Positions 38,061-49,469 of a DNA stretch of 64,000 nt are shown here, one piece after another; position 1 is the first letter of the stretch, and each line of letters begins with the position of its first letter. This DNA comes from Melanocharis versteri. Its lineage: Eukaryota > Chordata > Aves > Passeriformes > Melanocharitidae. A program made the translations under genes and the position numbers. The notes beneath the pieces are model-generated. The model was not told the origin of the DNA. It saw only the letters and a list, made by a program, of their open reading frames with translations, and made no database searches. The DNA lies in NCBI GenBank assembly GCA_013397845.1, contig VZTG01008661.1, forward strand, positions 124,001 through 188,000. The letters run 5' to 3'.

Positions 38061-38941
38061 CCCAAGAACACAACCGTGTGGTTAGATGCCAGCTCTTTGC
38101 CTGGGCATGCACAGTGGAGAGCTTAGCCTCTGTTTAGAGCTTGTGACAGGCAGGGGATAAGGTCCTGTTGATTATATCCTTGACATCTGCCCTGGTTCTG
38201 AAGAGAAGATTTGATGTGGACTCGTTGAGTGATCCAGGTGAGCCTTGGAGTTAGTAATATGCTGGCTAATGATTTTTTCGCAGACTTTTTCATCCAGTCA
38301 CAGAGCAAGTGAGTGGTGGAAGCTATAACAAAAAATCAAACTCTTTTGTTCCAAAACCTACACTCTTCTTTTATGCCTATATATGAAGTGCTACAGCTCT
38401 TGCCTCTCACTGGACCCTTCCACAGTGACTCATTAAACCTTGGAGCCTCTAAAAAAAGAGACTCAAATCTCATTCCAGCTAGGCAATATCATCACATCAG
38501 ATCAAATATGACCCACTATTCTGACTATTCCAGAAAGTCTGTTGTTTATTTCTCTTCCATCCAGAAGCAGAGTCTGAACAACTGATTAAATCTCTGTAAT
38601 TTACATAACCAGGACCTGTATGCAAAATTTTATCCAGCTATTTGTACCACTCAGTGACAGCTTGAAAACTGCATGAGAAATCCCAAACTCAGCAGGTGTC
38701 AGCAGCTGCAATCCAGGCTGGCGCTTGAACACAGATTATGGCACCAAGTGGGTGAATAGCATGATCTCTGTGTTTAATCTCTTCTGTTATATCCACTTCT
38801 TTAAAAACCTTCTTCTACTACACAACAAGGTCAATTTTCCAAGCGGGTATTATTATTATTATATTGGCTGTTTCACTGTTACTGCTGTGAAGTTGCCACC
38901 CACCAAAGACGTGGCTGCTCCAGCCTTCAAATCAATGATAA
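38061..38941. other. Non-coding stretch, nothing recognised
   Basis: No gene or transposon was recognised. A short ATT repeat sits near its right end. Confidence 0.55.
38848..38864. repeat. (ATT)n microsatellite
   Basis: Five ATT units. Confidence 0.85.
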
Positions 38942-39121
38942 AATCATAGAATGGCTTGAGTTGGAAAGGATCTGAAAGAACATCTAATTGCAAATCCCTG
39001 CCGTGGGCAGGGACACCTCCCACTAGAGCAGGTTGGTCAAAGCCACATCCAATCTGGCCTTGAACACTTCCAGGGATGGCTCAGCTTGCAGCAAGTGACA
39101 AAGCCGTTACCTGAACAACCC
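38942..39121 (-). mobile_element. CR1 LINE 3' fragment
   Basis: It begins with inverted tail AATCATAGAATGGCTTGAG, followed by TTGGAAAGGATCTG, GGGCAGGGACACCTCCCAC and ATCTGGCCTTGAACACTTCC, the antisense of the CR1 3' end. Only about 180 bases remain, so almost all of the element is missing through 5' truncation. Confidence 0.93.
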
Positions 39122-41139
39122 CTTGATGATCTCCTCTTCTCACAGAAGGAGGATTCTTGGTGCAGGTTCTCCACTACACTCAGGAGAATCGATGAGAAGA
39201 GGAAGCTCTGAGCTACAACTCACAGCAACACAGCTCAGTGCAGCCAGCTCAGGGCCAAAGCACAGGGTGCCCAGCACAGCACGTGTGCTGCACGCCACAG
39301 GAGCCATTGCCTCTGGATAGGACTGAGCAGCAGCAGCGAGGGTGATGGTGGTGACCAACACAGACCAAGCACCAACAGGAAATGTTCCAGTGACAGAAGA
39401 AACAGCACAAATGACCTTCCTCCTGCTGAGCCTGATGAGGTGTTTTTGGATGGCAGCTCACTCAAACTCAGGTTCTCCTGCCCTGACCTCACAGCCCCTC
39501 TATTACTCAATACAGAGGTTGGCTGCAGGTTTTGCTTCTCTACCCTGCCCCAGTCTCCATGCTCACACAGCCCTTGGGCAAGGCTTTAGTTCTCTGCTTT
39601 GCCATCTTCTGAAGCACACAAACTGTGTCTGTGGAACAGGGAGTGCCTGCAGGATAAAAGAGATGGCTGCAGGTCTCATCATGTTCTTCGCTTGTCATAA
39701 ACAAAGCAAGAGATCCTAGGTACATGTAATGTCCTTATTGCTGTGTCCTCTTAAGCATGGGTAACTCAGCATTCATGGGAGAACAGGGAAATAACACTTT
39801 TGCAGAAGGTCATTTGTTTTATCTTGTTTCAGACGCTTGAGGACTTGTTTTGTTTTTCCTGTCCTCTTCATGAGAAGAAGATTGCAAAACCTTGGTAATG
39901 TGAAATTCACTAATGAAAGTGCCACTGGCACACAATTTACTCAGAGCTCTGCTGCTTCAGAGTTTGGAGATTAACTCTGAATAACCAGCACACATGACTC
40001 AGTCCTTCTCAAATACAGTGTAGCCTCATTAATGAGGATGAAAATCATGAAAATTATGAAAAGGATACTCTAAATTATGAGGATGAAAATCATGAAAATC
40101 ATACTCAAAACATTGACAATTCTATTTTTTTAAGATACCTTTTGGTTATTTGAATTTTGCCATTTGTTTTTTGAGGCTTATGAGTTTGCTCATGCCATTT
40201 ATGAAGATGGTGTATAAAGATTTCAAAAGAAGGAACAAAAATATTAAGCTGAGAAAGAGAGAGCAAGCCTTCTATTAAAGGAAATTAGTGAGAATTAAGC
40301 TCTTTGATCACCCTTAAGTTATCCTCTTGCAATATCTGGAAAAGCATATTTTGTTTTTTTCCTTACAACAACTGAACTATGGCTCCCAACTCATTCCTTG
40401 TCTATAGAAATTTGGACTTCAAGCAAAACACTAAACAAATGGGACTGGTAATAGCAACTAGTGATAAAAATGGAACTTGAACTGCTGCCTTGTCCCACAG
40501 TATAGAGCTATGTTTAAACTGACCTTATCTTCAAAATCAGCCTGGCTGTAAGCCTCTGAACCTCACAGCCAGGTTCAGCTGGGGCAAGCAATGGGGCTCC
40601 TAAATTTATTACTACATTCTGCCTTTTCTAAATGTGTGACAGCACATAAATGGGGACATTTCCTCAGCAGCTTTAAAACACTTGGAGTGCTGACTGGTTG
40701 CCGCGGCAAGTCAGCACGTTTAGGTGGCAGGCAGGAAATAGGGACCTGCTTGTCCACCAGCAGCAGCTGGGGAGGGCCCTGTGCATGCAGCAGTGTGGGG
40801 ATTTTGTAACTTCTGACCACTGATATGGTCAGGCTGGCTGGGACTTTGCAGCCAGCTGCTTCCTTTTAGTAGCTTCATTTTAGACAGAAGAATCAAGGTT
40901 AAATGATTCACTGTTTCCAGACCAGAGGTTTGAACACCATGAGATGTCGGCATTAGTGGTAAAATGCCACATCTTGCTTTCCTGTTTCCCTTACACCCAT
41001 CCCATATATCACAGCCTCCTCGGCTGTGCCACTGAAACTGAGGCTGCACTGTAACAAAGTCTCTGGGATAATCAGTGTTCAACTCCTTTGGAGGGTTGTC
41101 TGAATACAGGAGGGATAACCAATACTGGCATCTAAAAAC
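39122..41139. other. Non-coding stretch with one tandem repeat
   Basis: No gene was recognised. Frames up to 125 codons at 39235-39719 overlap on both strands in a GC-richer part. A 45-bp tandem repeat lies at 40032-40110. Confidence 0.5.
40032..40110. repeat. 45-bp tandem repeat, about 1.8 copies
   Basis: Two units starting at 40032 and 40077 share an identical first 23 bases, beginning ATGAGGATGAAAATC. The second lacks about ten bases in its middle. Each unit contains smaller GAAAATCATG sub-repeats. Confidence 0.9.
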
Positions 41140-41380
41140 CTAACTGCAGCAGGGAGCCCAAAACAGGACATCATACTCCAAATGCAATCTCACGAATGCT
41201 GGATAAAGAACAGATACACAGGGTGATGCAGGTTGGAAAGGACTTGGGGAGGTCATCTAGTCCAGCCACCTGCTCAAAGCTGGGTCAGCAGCCACCTCTC
41301 TGGACTTTCTAGCACAGCCCAGGATGCAGCCAGCTGCCTTCATTGAGGGTACACTGCTGACTCACACTCATCTCACCCCC
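41140..41380 (-). mobile_element. CR1 fragment split by a second CR1 3' end (nested)
   Basis: Positions 41150-41212 (GAGCCCAAAACAGG, then CATACTCCAAATGC, then ATGCTGGATAAAG) and about 41293-41378 (CAGCCCAGGATGCAGCCAG, then ACTGCTGACTCACACTC) are successive antisense pieces of CR1 reverse-transcriptase coding sequence. Between them, 41213-41292 is the antisense of a CR1 3' end (GCAGGTTGGAAAGGACTTGG, then AGGTCATCTAGTCCAGCC). The order is impossible for one element, so a short CR1 appears to have inserted into an older one. Boundaries are approximate. Confidence 0.7.
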
Positions 41381-41644
41381 CCCTCAGATGTCTCTGAGCT
41401 AGGCAAGCTTTGAAGATAATGACAGAAATAGGTGTCTGACCCATTTCAGACATCTGCTTCAGCGGGAGATGAATCACGCTGCAGCAATGCCTGGTTCCCT
41501 CCACTGACTACAAAGGGAGACCAGGGTGATTAGCTCTGATACAAACACCCGAACCCGTGGTATTTGCTTTCAGCCAGATTAATCCTGCCTCATAAGTTTC
41601 GCTGCATCTCCAGAATTTGCTGCAAGATGTCACACATTTGCATA

Positions 41645-41666
41645 TGTGTGTGTGTGTGTGTGTGTG
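41645..41666. repeat. (GT)11 microsatellite
   Basis: Eleven uninterrupted GT units. Confidence 0.97.
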
Positions 41667-41761
41667 ACATGAACTTGCAGGGTTCCTTTGAATGCGAAGA
41701 GAGTACAATTAAGGATATATATACACAACAGTGCGCCAAACTGGAGGTACTTGAAAAAACA

Positions 41762-42019
41762 GATTCACATTTCAATGGCAGATATTCTAGAAAATATCAG
41801 CCCTAGTGGTTTCTGAATGTTAGCTTGCTTTAAACATATGCCAGAGATTTTATTTTTAATACTAAGTAGCATGAAGATATCTTTCTTTCTCTCTTTCTTC
41901 TTCTATTTTAGTAATATCAGTTTGATTTTCTAAGGCAAAATATAAAATTTGCTTTGAAGCAGCCAAGAGCATCAAATTCTGCTTGCAACCCGCACTGAGA
42001 TCATCCTTAATTCTGTTTT
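41762..42019 (+). repeat. Direct duplicate, copy A
   Basis: This copy matches 45626-45871 end to end in the same orientation, from GATTCA.ATTTCAATGGCAG to ACTGAGATCATCCTTAA. By eye there are about twenty substitutions plus a few short indels. The main indels are an extra CTTTCTCT tract near 41885-41900 and extra bases near 41978-41990. Flanks outside the copies do not match. It is either a local duplication or two copies of an unrecognised dispersed repeat. Confidence 0.9.
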
Positions 42020-43299
42020 TTCTCTATAAGAGTTTCAAAAAAGAGCATGAAGTCAGCAAATCTGACTGACTTTAGCTCCTGGTGGAAAGGTCAGGTAAAG
42101 TTCAACTCCTTTATAACAGAGGAGCAATTCAGGAGGTCTTTAATCGTTTGTCCTGTAGACTAGCACAGTCTTCATCTTCAGTGAACATAATGGTTAAAAA
42201 TTACATTAAATCTCCCCTTTTTGAGTAAATGCTCTCCTTTTGACCTCTCTGTAACCCTGAATATTATGGCCTGCTATCCAATTTGAATCACAGATGAGTG
42301 TTGCACTTTTTAGATGCATTTTAAATAATCTGCCACTTTCTTCTGACTGAAGACAGACACTGTCTATGCAGAAAAATCCAGGCAGATAAGGGAGAAAGCA
42401 TCACATCCCATTCCCAGAAACCAGCCTGGACAAGCAAAGTACGTATTCTTTTAATAAGTATGTTTTGAAATGTTGAGAAATCATTGATCTTAATCTTAAA
42501 AGCTGCCTTTAGCCTCCTTTCATGTACTTTGCAGCAGCTTCCTCAGAAGTCCACCACAAGCCTTCCCAGTCATGACAGCCTCACATCATCTCCAAGCAAC
42601 TCACCATGTGCATACAAAACAAGAAGGGGGTTGTTCATGCTGGTTAGAGCAGATAGGAAAAAACAGACAGAAGATAGTATTCCCCCAAAGTCACGTTGAA
42701 TAATGAGATTGATCAGCTTCTGCAATTCTTACTCCATGAAAATTGTGGATGTCCAGCTGCTCGACTCCTGTTGCACTTAGACTACAGTGTCAGCAGAGGA
42801 TGGTCTAAACATTTAATCCAATGCAAGGGGGTTTTCAAGTCGCTTGCTTGGGTCTTAGCATAGTGTTGCCAAGCATTCCTTCAATAATGAAGCCTTCTAT
42901 AGAAATATCTCTCACACAGGTCCCTGGAGAAATTCTAGGGGATCCTTGGAGCAAGTGCTTTCATCATGGAGAAGGAAGCATAACCAAAGAGGAGTCTGGC
43001 CCATCATTCTAGGAGGTGTCTGAAGTAGAAACTGGTGTTCTCCAGTTGGTTCCATCTCTTTACTTATGCCTGCATTTTTATGTTCCTCGAGTTCAAAAGT
43101 CAGCAGACAGGTCCTCTCTTAGCTTCCTGTTTCTCTGCTAGTTTAAATTTTGGCGTTGTGTGGAATTTATATCAGACCTGGGAGGACAAAAGTCCTTCTT
43201 TCTGGAGAGAGATGCCTGAGCTCAGAAACCCTGTGAGATGTGTCCCAACAGCAGTGCAAACCCTGCTCTGCCAGGGACAGGAAACAGGCATTACAGATA
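42020..43299. other. Non-coding stretch, nothing recognised
   Basis: No gene or transposon was recognised. The sequence is unique and moderately AT-rich. Confidence 0.5.
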
Positions 43300-43505
43300 A
43301 AAAACGATGGGGAGGTTTAGACTGGAGATTAGGAAAAATTTCTTCACAGATAGGGTAGTCAAACACTGGAACACACTCTGCCCAGGGAAGTGGTAAAATT
43401 GCTGTCCCTGGAAATGTTCAAGAAGTATGTGGATGTGGTGCTTACGGACATGGTTTAGGTCCAAGGTTTAGGACTTGGCAGTGTTTGGATAATGGTTAAT
43501 CAGGT
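43300..43505 (+). mobile_element. CR1 LINE fragment
   Basis: Plus-strand CR1: GGAGGTTTAGACTGGAGATT, then AGGAAAAATTTCTTCACAG, GAACACACTCTGCCCAGGG, GTCCCTGGAAATGTTCAAG. This is the C-terminal end of the reverse-transcriptase ORF and the start of the 3' region. The usual tail with ATTCTATGA repeats is absent, because the match decays after 43490. Confidence 0.9.
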
Positions 43506-44349
43506 CAAATCCTTTTAATATTTATTTATAAGACAGCTAAAAGTGAATTGCTGTCCACAATGCACATGACATAGTTATTAACAATAACCCTGGATTTATT
43601 AGTAGTAGCTCTAGCTAAGGTGCATGTCCACCAGTTTCACAGATGGGCATAACATATCCAGATCTCCAGAGAGTATTTCAAAGAATGCGCAGACCTCAGA
43701 CATGCCTTACCTAAGCTATACATGGACCATATACCCCAGAAACATGACCAGCACTTTGGACAATGCTTGTTATCTGACTGTTGAGATATTACCAAAATTA
43801 CAACAACAACAAAAAAAACTATTTTGAAGCAAAAATGCTGTCACTGAAACTAGCAACACAGACCAGACTTGGTTGTCTTAAATAAGTGTCTCATATTTTG
43901 GGAAGAATGAGTAAGATACAGCAGACATTCAGCGCAAAAGGATCATTTTCTACTCAGGACATTGGAGATTTAATACTAAATGTGGCCTGAGGATTCAGGT
44001 TTATACTCTGATCTTATGGGACTCTCTGAGCATCCAGTGCCTTTGTAACAAGCCAGCAGTGTCTGTGAGAGATATTAAATGAGTTCCTCTGGGTGAGGCA
44101 AAGGCCAAGGCTGTGAGTGAAGCACTCACGGGACAGACACCCCCACAGAAAGCAGCACGCTCGTTCTGAGCAACTCAGCCTCCACCCACCACAGAACAGC
44201 TCATACCATGCCTCCTCTGGGGCTTCTTCCCATTGTCCATGGCCCACGGCCTCTCCCTTGCAGTTCAGCTGGACAGTCACTACACCTGGACTCTATCCAT
44301 TTTCGAGGTCATCACACACCCTCCAAATACTGCTTGCAACAGGAACGCC
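43506..44349. other. Non-coding stretch, nothing recognised
   Basis: No gene or transposon was recognised. A CAAC/A-rich tract lies at 43801-43819. Confidence 0.5.
43801..43819. repeat. (CAA)n/A-rich tract
   Basis: Four CAA units run into eight A bases. Confidence 0.85.
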
Positions 44350-44365
44350 AAAAAAAAAAAAAAAA
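44350..44365. repeat. A16 homopolymer next to a CR1 3' end
   Basis: Sixteen A bases sit just outside the tail of the inverted CR1 that begins at 44383. The insertion may have targeted the A/T-rich site, or the run may be independent. Confidence 0.9.
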
Positions 44366-44382
44366 CAACAAACCATCAAATA

Positions 44383-44620
44383 ATAGAATCACAGAATTGA
44401 AGGGACCTTAAAGGGATCTCGTTCCAAGCCCCATGCCACGGGCAGGGACACATTCCACTAGACCAGGATGCTCAAAGCCCCATCCAACCTGAACACTTCC
44501 AGGCACAGGGCATCCACAGCTTCTCTGGGTAACATGTTGTAATTTCTGAGCAGCCTCACAATAAAGATGTCCCTGTACCTCAAGTTTTTCTTAGTTCATT
44601 GTCTCCTTTCATGCCTTTTC
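44383..44620 (-). mobile_element. CR1 LINE, 5'-truncated 3' end
   Basis: Inverted tail TAGAATCACAGAATTGAAGG, then ACGGGCAGGGACACATTCC, CAAAGCCCCATCCAACCTG, ATAAAGATGTCCCTGTACCT. It is antisense of the 3' untranslated region and C-terminal reverse-transcriptase coding sequence, truncated and diverged. Confidence 0.93.
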
Positions 44621-45625
44621 ATGGAAGTTGTAGGAAACATCACATTTGCACAGCACACAGGGGGTATATGAAAGGTTAACAGTAGTGCAAAGTTCAAATA
44701 AACATCTTACCACAACAAAACTCCTGGCAGTTTCTGGTTAATCTCAATCTGCTCTCTGGTAGGAGTACAACAAGTGCTAAATGTCAGTGTAAAGCCTCCA
44801 TGGAAAGCCAGTTCTTAAAAAAAGTATTGCAAATATCACATTTGTCTCCCTAGATTATCCCATTTCTCCAGGCATTTGTGAACAGGGTCTGTACACCCCT
44901 CTATAGACGTGTGTCACGTGTGGCTGCAAGTCAGGCGTCACTTCAGGGCCACTGCAGCAGGAATGGCAGCAGCATTACGTCACCTGCTGCTCCACTGGCT
45001 GGGGTGACCTCACAGCTCTCAGGAAACACCTGCTGTCAGCACTTGCCATCTTCTCTAAGGGCTGATAAGATGTTGATTTTAAAATCTGCATGTTACCTCA
45101 CCTGCCCTCAACTCCAGCTACTGGCTGAACATATTCTAGAGGTACTTAAGCAGATTATTGCAGCTATAAAAGTCATGTGCCACACATAAGCATTTTGGTA
45201 AAACATTATGCAGATATTTCTATCAAATACATCTTTCATGTCATTCGTTGAAGTGAATAAAGTCTCTTGTGAGGTCTCCCAAGTACCTGATTTGTGGTTT
45301 TTTGAAATCTCATGTATCACTGCTAAAAGCTATATGAAAAGAAAAAAAAACAAAACCTTAATACAGGGAATACAACAAAGGACACACAGAAGGCACACTC
45401 TCAGATGGAGCACAGCATCCCCAGGGCAGGGCAAAAACAAGCCCAGAGTCCATCTGGGCAGCCCAGGAGCACCCCCACAGGTGGACAAATTTGTCAAAAG
45501 GCAATTTCCTCTCCTCTAGCACAACTCAACCCAGTGAGAAATAAAAATGGGGGTTGCTGGGTGCTGGGGATGGATGCCTGGGGGCAGGTCTGAATGGAAA
45601 ATGGGGCATAGGGAGGAGGGGAGCT
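44621..45625. other. Non-coding stretch, nothing recognised
   Basis: No gene or transposon was recognised. Frames of 103 codons (44878-45189 and 45208-45519) resemble nothing. Confidence 0.5.
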
Positions 45626-45871
45626 GATTCATATTTCAATGGCAGATGTTCTAGCAAGCATCAACCCTAGTGGTTTCTGAATGTTAGTTTGCTTTAAACA
45701 TATTTCAGAGACTTTATTTCTAATACTCTAGCTAACATGAAGATCCTTTCATTTTCTTCTTTTATTTTGGTAATAGCACATTGATTTTCTAAAGGGAAAT
45801 ATAAAATTCTGCTTTGAAGCAGTCAAGAGGACCAAATTCCCTGCACTGAGATCATCCTTAACTCTGGTTTT
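45626..45871 (+). repeat. Direct duplicate, copy B
   Basis: Same-orientation partner of 41762-42019, located 3.6 kb beyond the end of that copy. It lacks the pyrimidine expansion seen in copy A and is about 12 bases shorter. Its left flank is GC-rich, and its right flank runs straight into the repeat array at 45912. No clear target-site duplication borders it. Confidence 0.9.
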
Positions 45872-45911
45872 GGCAACCAAAACCTGAGGGGCTGAGGCTG
45901 TGAATATCCGT

Positions 45912-46078
45912 GTCAGTGTGGGGACATCCCTGAGGGTCCCATGCCACTGCAGGAGCACCCCTGAGGGACTGCAGCTGTAGGTGACCCACACCCACACACC
46001 CTGGAGGAACTGTGGCCACGGGGAAAACAGCAGTGCAGGGACACCCCGAGGGACTGCGGACAGAGGTGACCCTCACCA
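45912..46078 (+). repeat. Diverged GC-rich minisatellite-like repeats
   Basis: Three related segments begin near 45912, 45945 and 46031. All contain GTG(C)AGG.ACACCCC.GAGGG, and the last two continue with ACTGC..and GAGGTGACCC-type sequence. The second and third starts are about 86 bases apart. The units are well diverged, so the array is old. Confidence 0.65.
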
Positions 46079-47214
46079 TAGTGGCGACACTGAAAAAACC
46101 CTTTGAAGACAAGCTAGAATCAAAGAGCGGCAGAGAAAAACCTAGAGGAAAAAAAAATGGTGGCAGAGAAAAATGAACAAGCAGAAAGCATCAGCAAGAT
46201 ACAGTTCCATGCACAGCCTCAAGAGAAACGATGATGCCACCAGAGAAATCAGAATAGGATAACTGTGACGTGGGGTGAAAGTCAGGGAAGTTGAGGCTAG
46301 GAAAGGAGACATAATAACTGTTTGATTCAGGGGAAGGAGGACAAAATGAGTTTGTTTGTGTTCTTTTTTTTCTTGATCGATACTAATCAGTCATCAGAAA
46401 TTTGTGCTCTTTTTAATTAAACTAAGTAAAAATTCCCAGCATTGAATCTGTTTGGCCTGCAACTTCCCTCTCTATAAGAATTAGTGTGTTTGAGGCTTTC
46501 ATCAAGGAGCTCCTCTGGTAAATCAGCTGTCTCTCCTCAAAGAAGCAGGCACAGAGTGCTGCCAGGCATACCTGATGCCAGAGACCACACACAGACACCA
46601 TTTATTCCTGTTTGGAGGATGAGGGGAGCAGTGCTTTTTGCTGAAGTTCAGAGCCCATGGAACTCTCGTGCAGTTTTTGCTTTATACAGTGCTCGTGCCA
46701 CGTGTTCTCGAAGGAGACCTGGCACTGAAACAGAATCAGCCAACTCCCAGCATTTCCTCTGTGCACTGGGTATGTCTTCTGTGCATGTATCCCTCAAACC
46801 ACCTCAGGCCAGGCTTGAACCAGCAATGCTGCTGAGTGAGACGAGAAAATTCCCTGTGCCCAAGGGTGGGAAGATCTGGGTAACAGGCTTCTCTGCTACA
46901 GCTCTTCCTTAGTGAAGCCTGCCTGACGGATGCCTGATTTCCAGGCTTTTTTAAGATGTACAGACTTTCATTTACATCCATAAACACATGGAAATTTCTC
47001 GACAAAGTGGGATTTGTGCCCACGTATCTGCATTCCTATTTGGATGGGAGTAATTAGCAGCTCTAATTTTTTTTTTTTCTGTTTAGAAAGATCAGGTTAT
47101 AGTCTTCATTAATTCATTTCTTATTTAAGTTATTGCCTGTGACAGACCACATACACTCTCTACTTGTGGCCCAGCACCTCCCTCTCTCCCCATGCTACAC
47201 AATGTGTCTGACTC
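46079..47214. other. Non-coding stretch, no gene recognised
   Basis: No gene was recognised. A 142-codon plus-strand frame (46484-46912) overlaps others and matches nothing. The segment 46375-46450 is AT-rich with TAATCAGTCATCAG and TTTTTAATTAAAC. Confidence 0.5.
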
Positions 47215-47580
47215 CATAGAATCATAAAGCTTGGAAAAGTTCTTTAAGGTCATCAAGTCTAATCATTAATCCAGCACTGCCAAGCCCACTATTAAACCAT
47301 GTCCCCAGGTGCCACATCTACATGTCTTTTAAATACCTCCAGGGATGGTGACTCAGCCACTTCCCTGAGCAGCCTCTTTGAATGCCTGATCCCTGTTTCA
47401 GTGAGGAAGTTGTTCCTAACATCCAATCTAAACCTCATCTGGTGCAATTTGAAGCTGTTTCCTCTAGTCTTATCACTTGCTACTTGGGAGAAGAAACTGA
47501 CTCCCACCTGTCTACGACTTCCTTTCAGGTAGAGAGTGAGAAAATCTTCCCTCAGCCTCCATTTCTTTATCAAGCCTGAC
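47215..47580 (-). mobile_element. CR1 LINE, 5'-truncated 3' end
   Basis: Inverted tail CATAGAATCATAAAGCTTGG, then CAGCACTGCCAAGCCCAC, CCCAGGTGCCACATCTACAT and CTAACATCCAATCTAAACC. Read on the minus strand, the C-terminal CR1 reverse-transcriptase frame is still open for about 85 codons. It continues open into unrelated flanking DNA at its 5' side up to 47684. This open run is residual, not a functional gene. Confidence 0.94.
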
Positions 47581-48537
47581 TGCAAGGACTGTTCCTGGCT
47601 GTTCTGCAGCACAGAGCTGGAAATTGCTCTTTCAGCAAGCCCTCCTGATAATAAACTGTTTGCCAAGATGTTTGTGGGCGACAAGCACGAAGATGAGTGT
47701 AAGTCAGGGCAAATGTTTTTAAAATTTCACACGTGTTTATTTTTATCTTCTCCCAATATTTGTCCAGCTGTCTAATCTTCCTAAGAACTGCAAAAATCAA
47801 GTTAACTCTTGCCCAGTGAAAATTCCCATGCCAAATTCTCCTAGGCAGAACTAGAGGTGGGGTTTTCAGTCATGTCCCTGCATCCTTCCCCCACACACCT
47901 CCCAGCAAAAAAGTCCAAAAAAATAATTTCTCTGATTTTCACCTTAAACAATATACTGTGGTAAAAGAAACAAATTTCTTCAAAAATCAAAAAATAAATT
48001 TTATCAAAGAAAATGTTCTTCCTTCAAGACTAACCCTGAGTCATGGTGTCACTCACATGATGAGACTTATCCATGGTTTCACTTATTATGGTCCGCAGCA
48101 CAAGTGATTTAACCTTTGGCGTGCTGCTCCCATCTCTGCCTTTTCAAGACCAAAATTTTTAGTGTGTGCTGGTACAGAAGCTCTGGACAAAAACCCCTCT
48201 ACTTCCCTGCATGCAAAACTCAAAATGAAGCTATCCACCTACCACTGGTGTCTCAGAAATACACGCCCACGTTTTCCCCTGCTCTTCTCCCACACTGTGC
48301 TACCTTACCAGACTCAGTAATTTGGCTTCCAGCCTCAAATTACCCAGAAACATAATTGGCAATAGAAAAGCCAAGAAGCCCTGCTCCAAACCTCACACCT
48401 TACAAATACACTCTGGTGGCCTAAAATAAACCATGACATCCTAGTAAGGCATTAAAGAGTCCACGTCCTAGGCCAGTGCGACACTATTATGGAGCAACAA
48501 TAGGCCATGAGGGTCTTTAAGGGTCTCAACCAATGCA
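47581..48537. other. Non-coding stretch, nothing recognised
   Basis: No gene or transposon was recognised. AT-rich in the middle (47920-48015). Confidence 0.5.
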
Positions 48538-48852
48538 GCAGAATCATACAATCACAGAACGTCCTGATTTGGAGGGGACCCACAAGGATCATCGAGTCCA
48601 GCTCCCAGCCCTGCATAGGACCATCCCCAGGAATCACACCACGTGCCTGAGAGTGCTTTCCAAATGCTTCTTGATCTCCGGCAGGCTTGGTGCCATAGAC
48701 TGCAATGAGGTCTCCCCTCTGTCTCCTCTTCTTCAGGCTGAACAGACCAAGTGCCCTCAGCTGTTCCTCGTACAGCTTCTCCTCAAGGCCCTTCACCGTG
48801 CTCATAGCCCTCCTTTGGATGCTTTCAAATAGCTTCGTATCTTTCTTTTTCA
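48538..48852 (-). mobile_element. CR1 LINE 3' end with internal deletion
   Basis: Inverted tail AGAATCATACAATCACAGAA, then CATCGAGTCCAGCTCC and GCATAGGACCATCCCCAG. The sequence then jumps from the 3' region (near 48690) to CAATGAGGTCTCCCCTCTG and AGGCTGAACAGACCAAGTG. The usual intervening segment (CTTCCCTGGGCAGCCTGTTC and following) is missing. A minus-strand frame of 133 codons crosses it, of which the N-terminal half is the CR1 reverse-transcriptase C-terminal region. Confidence 0.93.
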
Positions 48853-49469
48853 AGACAATTTTGGCAAAGAGAAGGCTGGAAGTGTCTCCTGCAACCTCCT
48901 ACCTCTCTTCCTTCTCCAAGTTCACACAATAGATAAATTTTTACCAAACCCAGAGGATCCAGTGCTCCAAGGCAGGACTCTCAAACCCTCCATGGGCAGA
49001 ACTGCAGAGGAGACCTGAGGGCATGGAGAGAAAGGCCCCCCTGCACTCAGGACTGTATTTGCTCCATGAACTGGCTGCACATCCACCAGTGGCATGTGTC
49101 ACATTGGACAAGATCATCCCACCCAGTGGCTTAGTGGATGCTTCCAGCCACAGGTCATGTTTTCACTCCCTGTTGTGTCTGTGGGTCCTCCCTAGCCAGT
49201 CTGCTGGGATACTGAGTGGGACCCAACCTGATCAGGTGTAATTTTGTCCCTTGTCAGGGGCAGAACAGCTAGAATTTCAAGCCCAGCATCATTTAATGTT
49301 GGAGGTTTATAACATCTCCAGTAACACTGCAAAAACAAGCTGCATACTGATCTCCTCTGCTGAAGAAAGCAAGAATAAGTCAACACAAAATCCCCCTATG
49401 GTTAAGTAAAAAAAAGAATCTCAATTATTTCAGGTTCAAGATGTCAATGACCACTAGTTGCATCTTGAA
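48853..49469. other. Non-coding stretch, nothing recognised
   Basis: No gene or transposon was recognised. Confidence 0.5.

Noticed and set aside
41148..41380. Single CR1 element
   Set aside because: The order of coding and 3'-end pieces cannot come from one intact element, so I read it as nested.
45872..46140. Possible start of an endogenous retrovirus (LTR end and primer-binding site)
   Set aside because: GTGGCGACACTG loosely resembles such junctions. No paired terminal repeats, polyadenylation signal layout or gag/pol-like frame was found.
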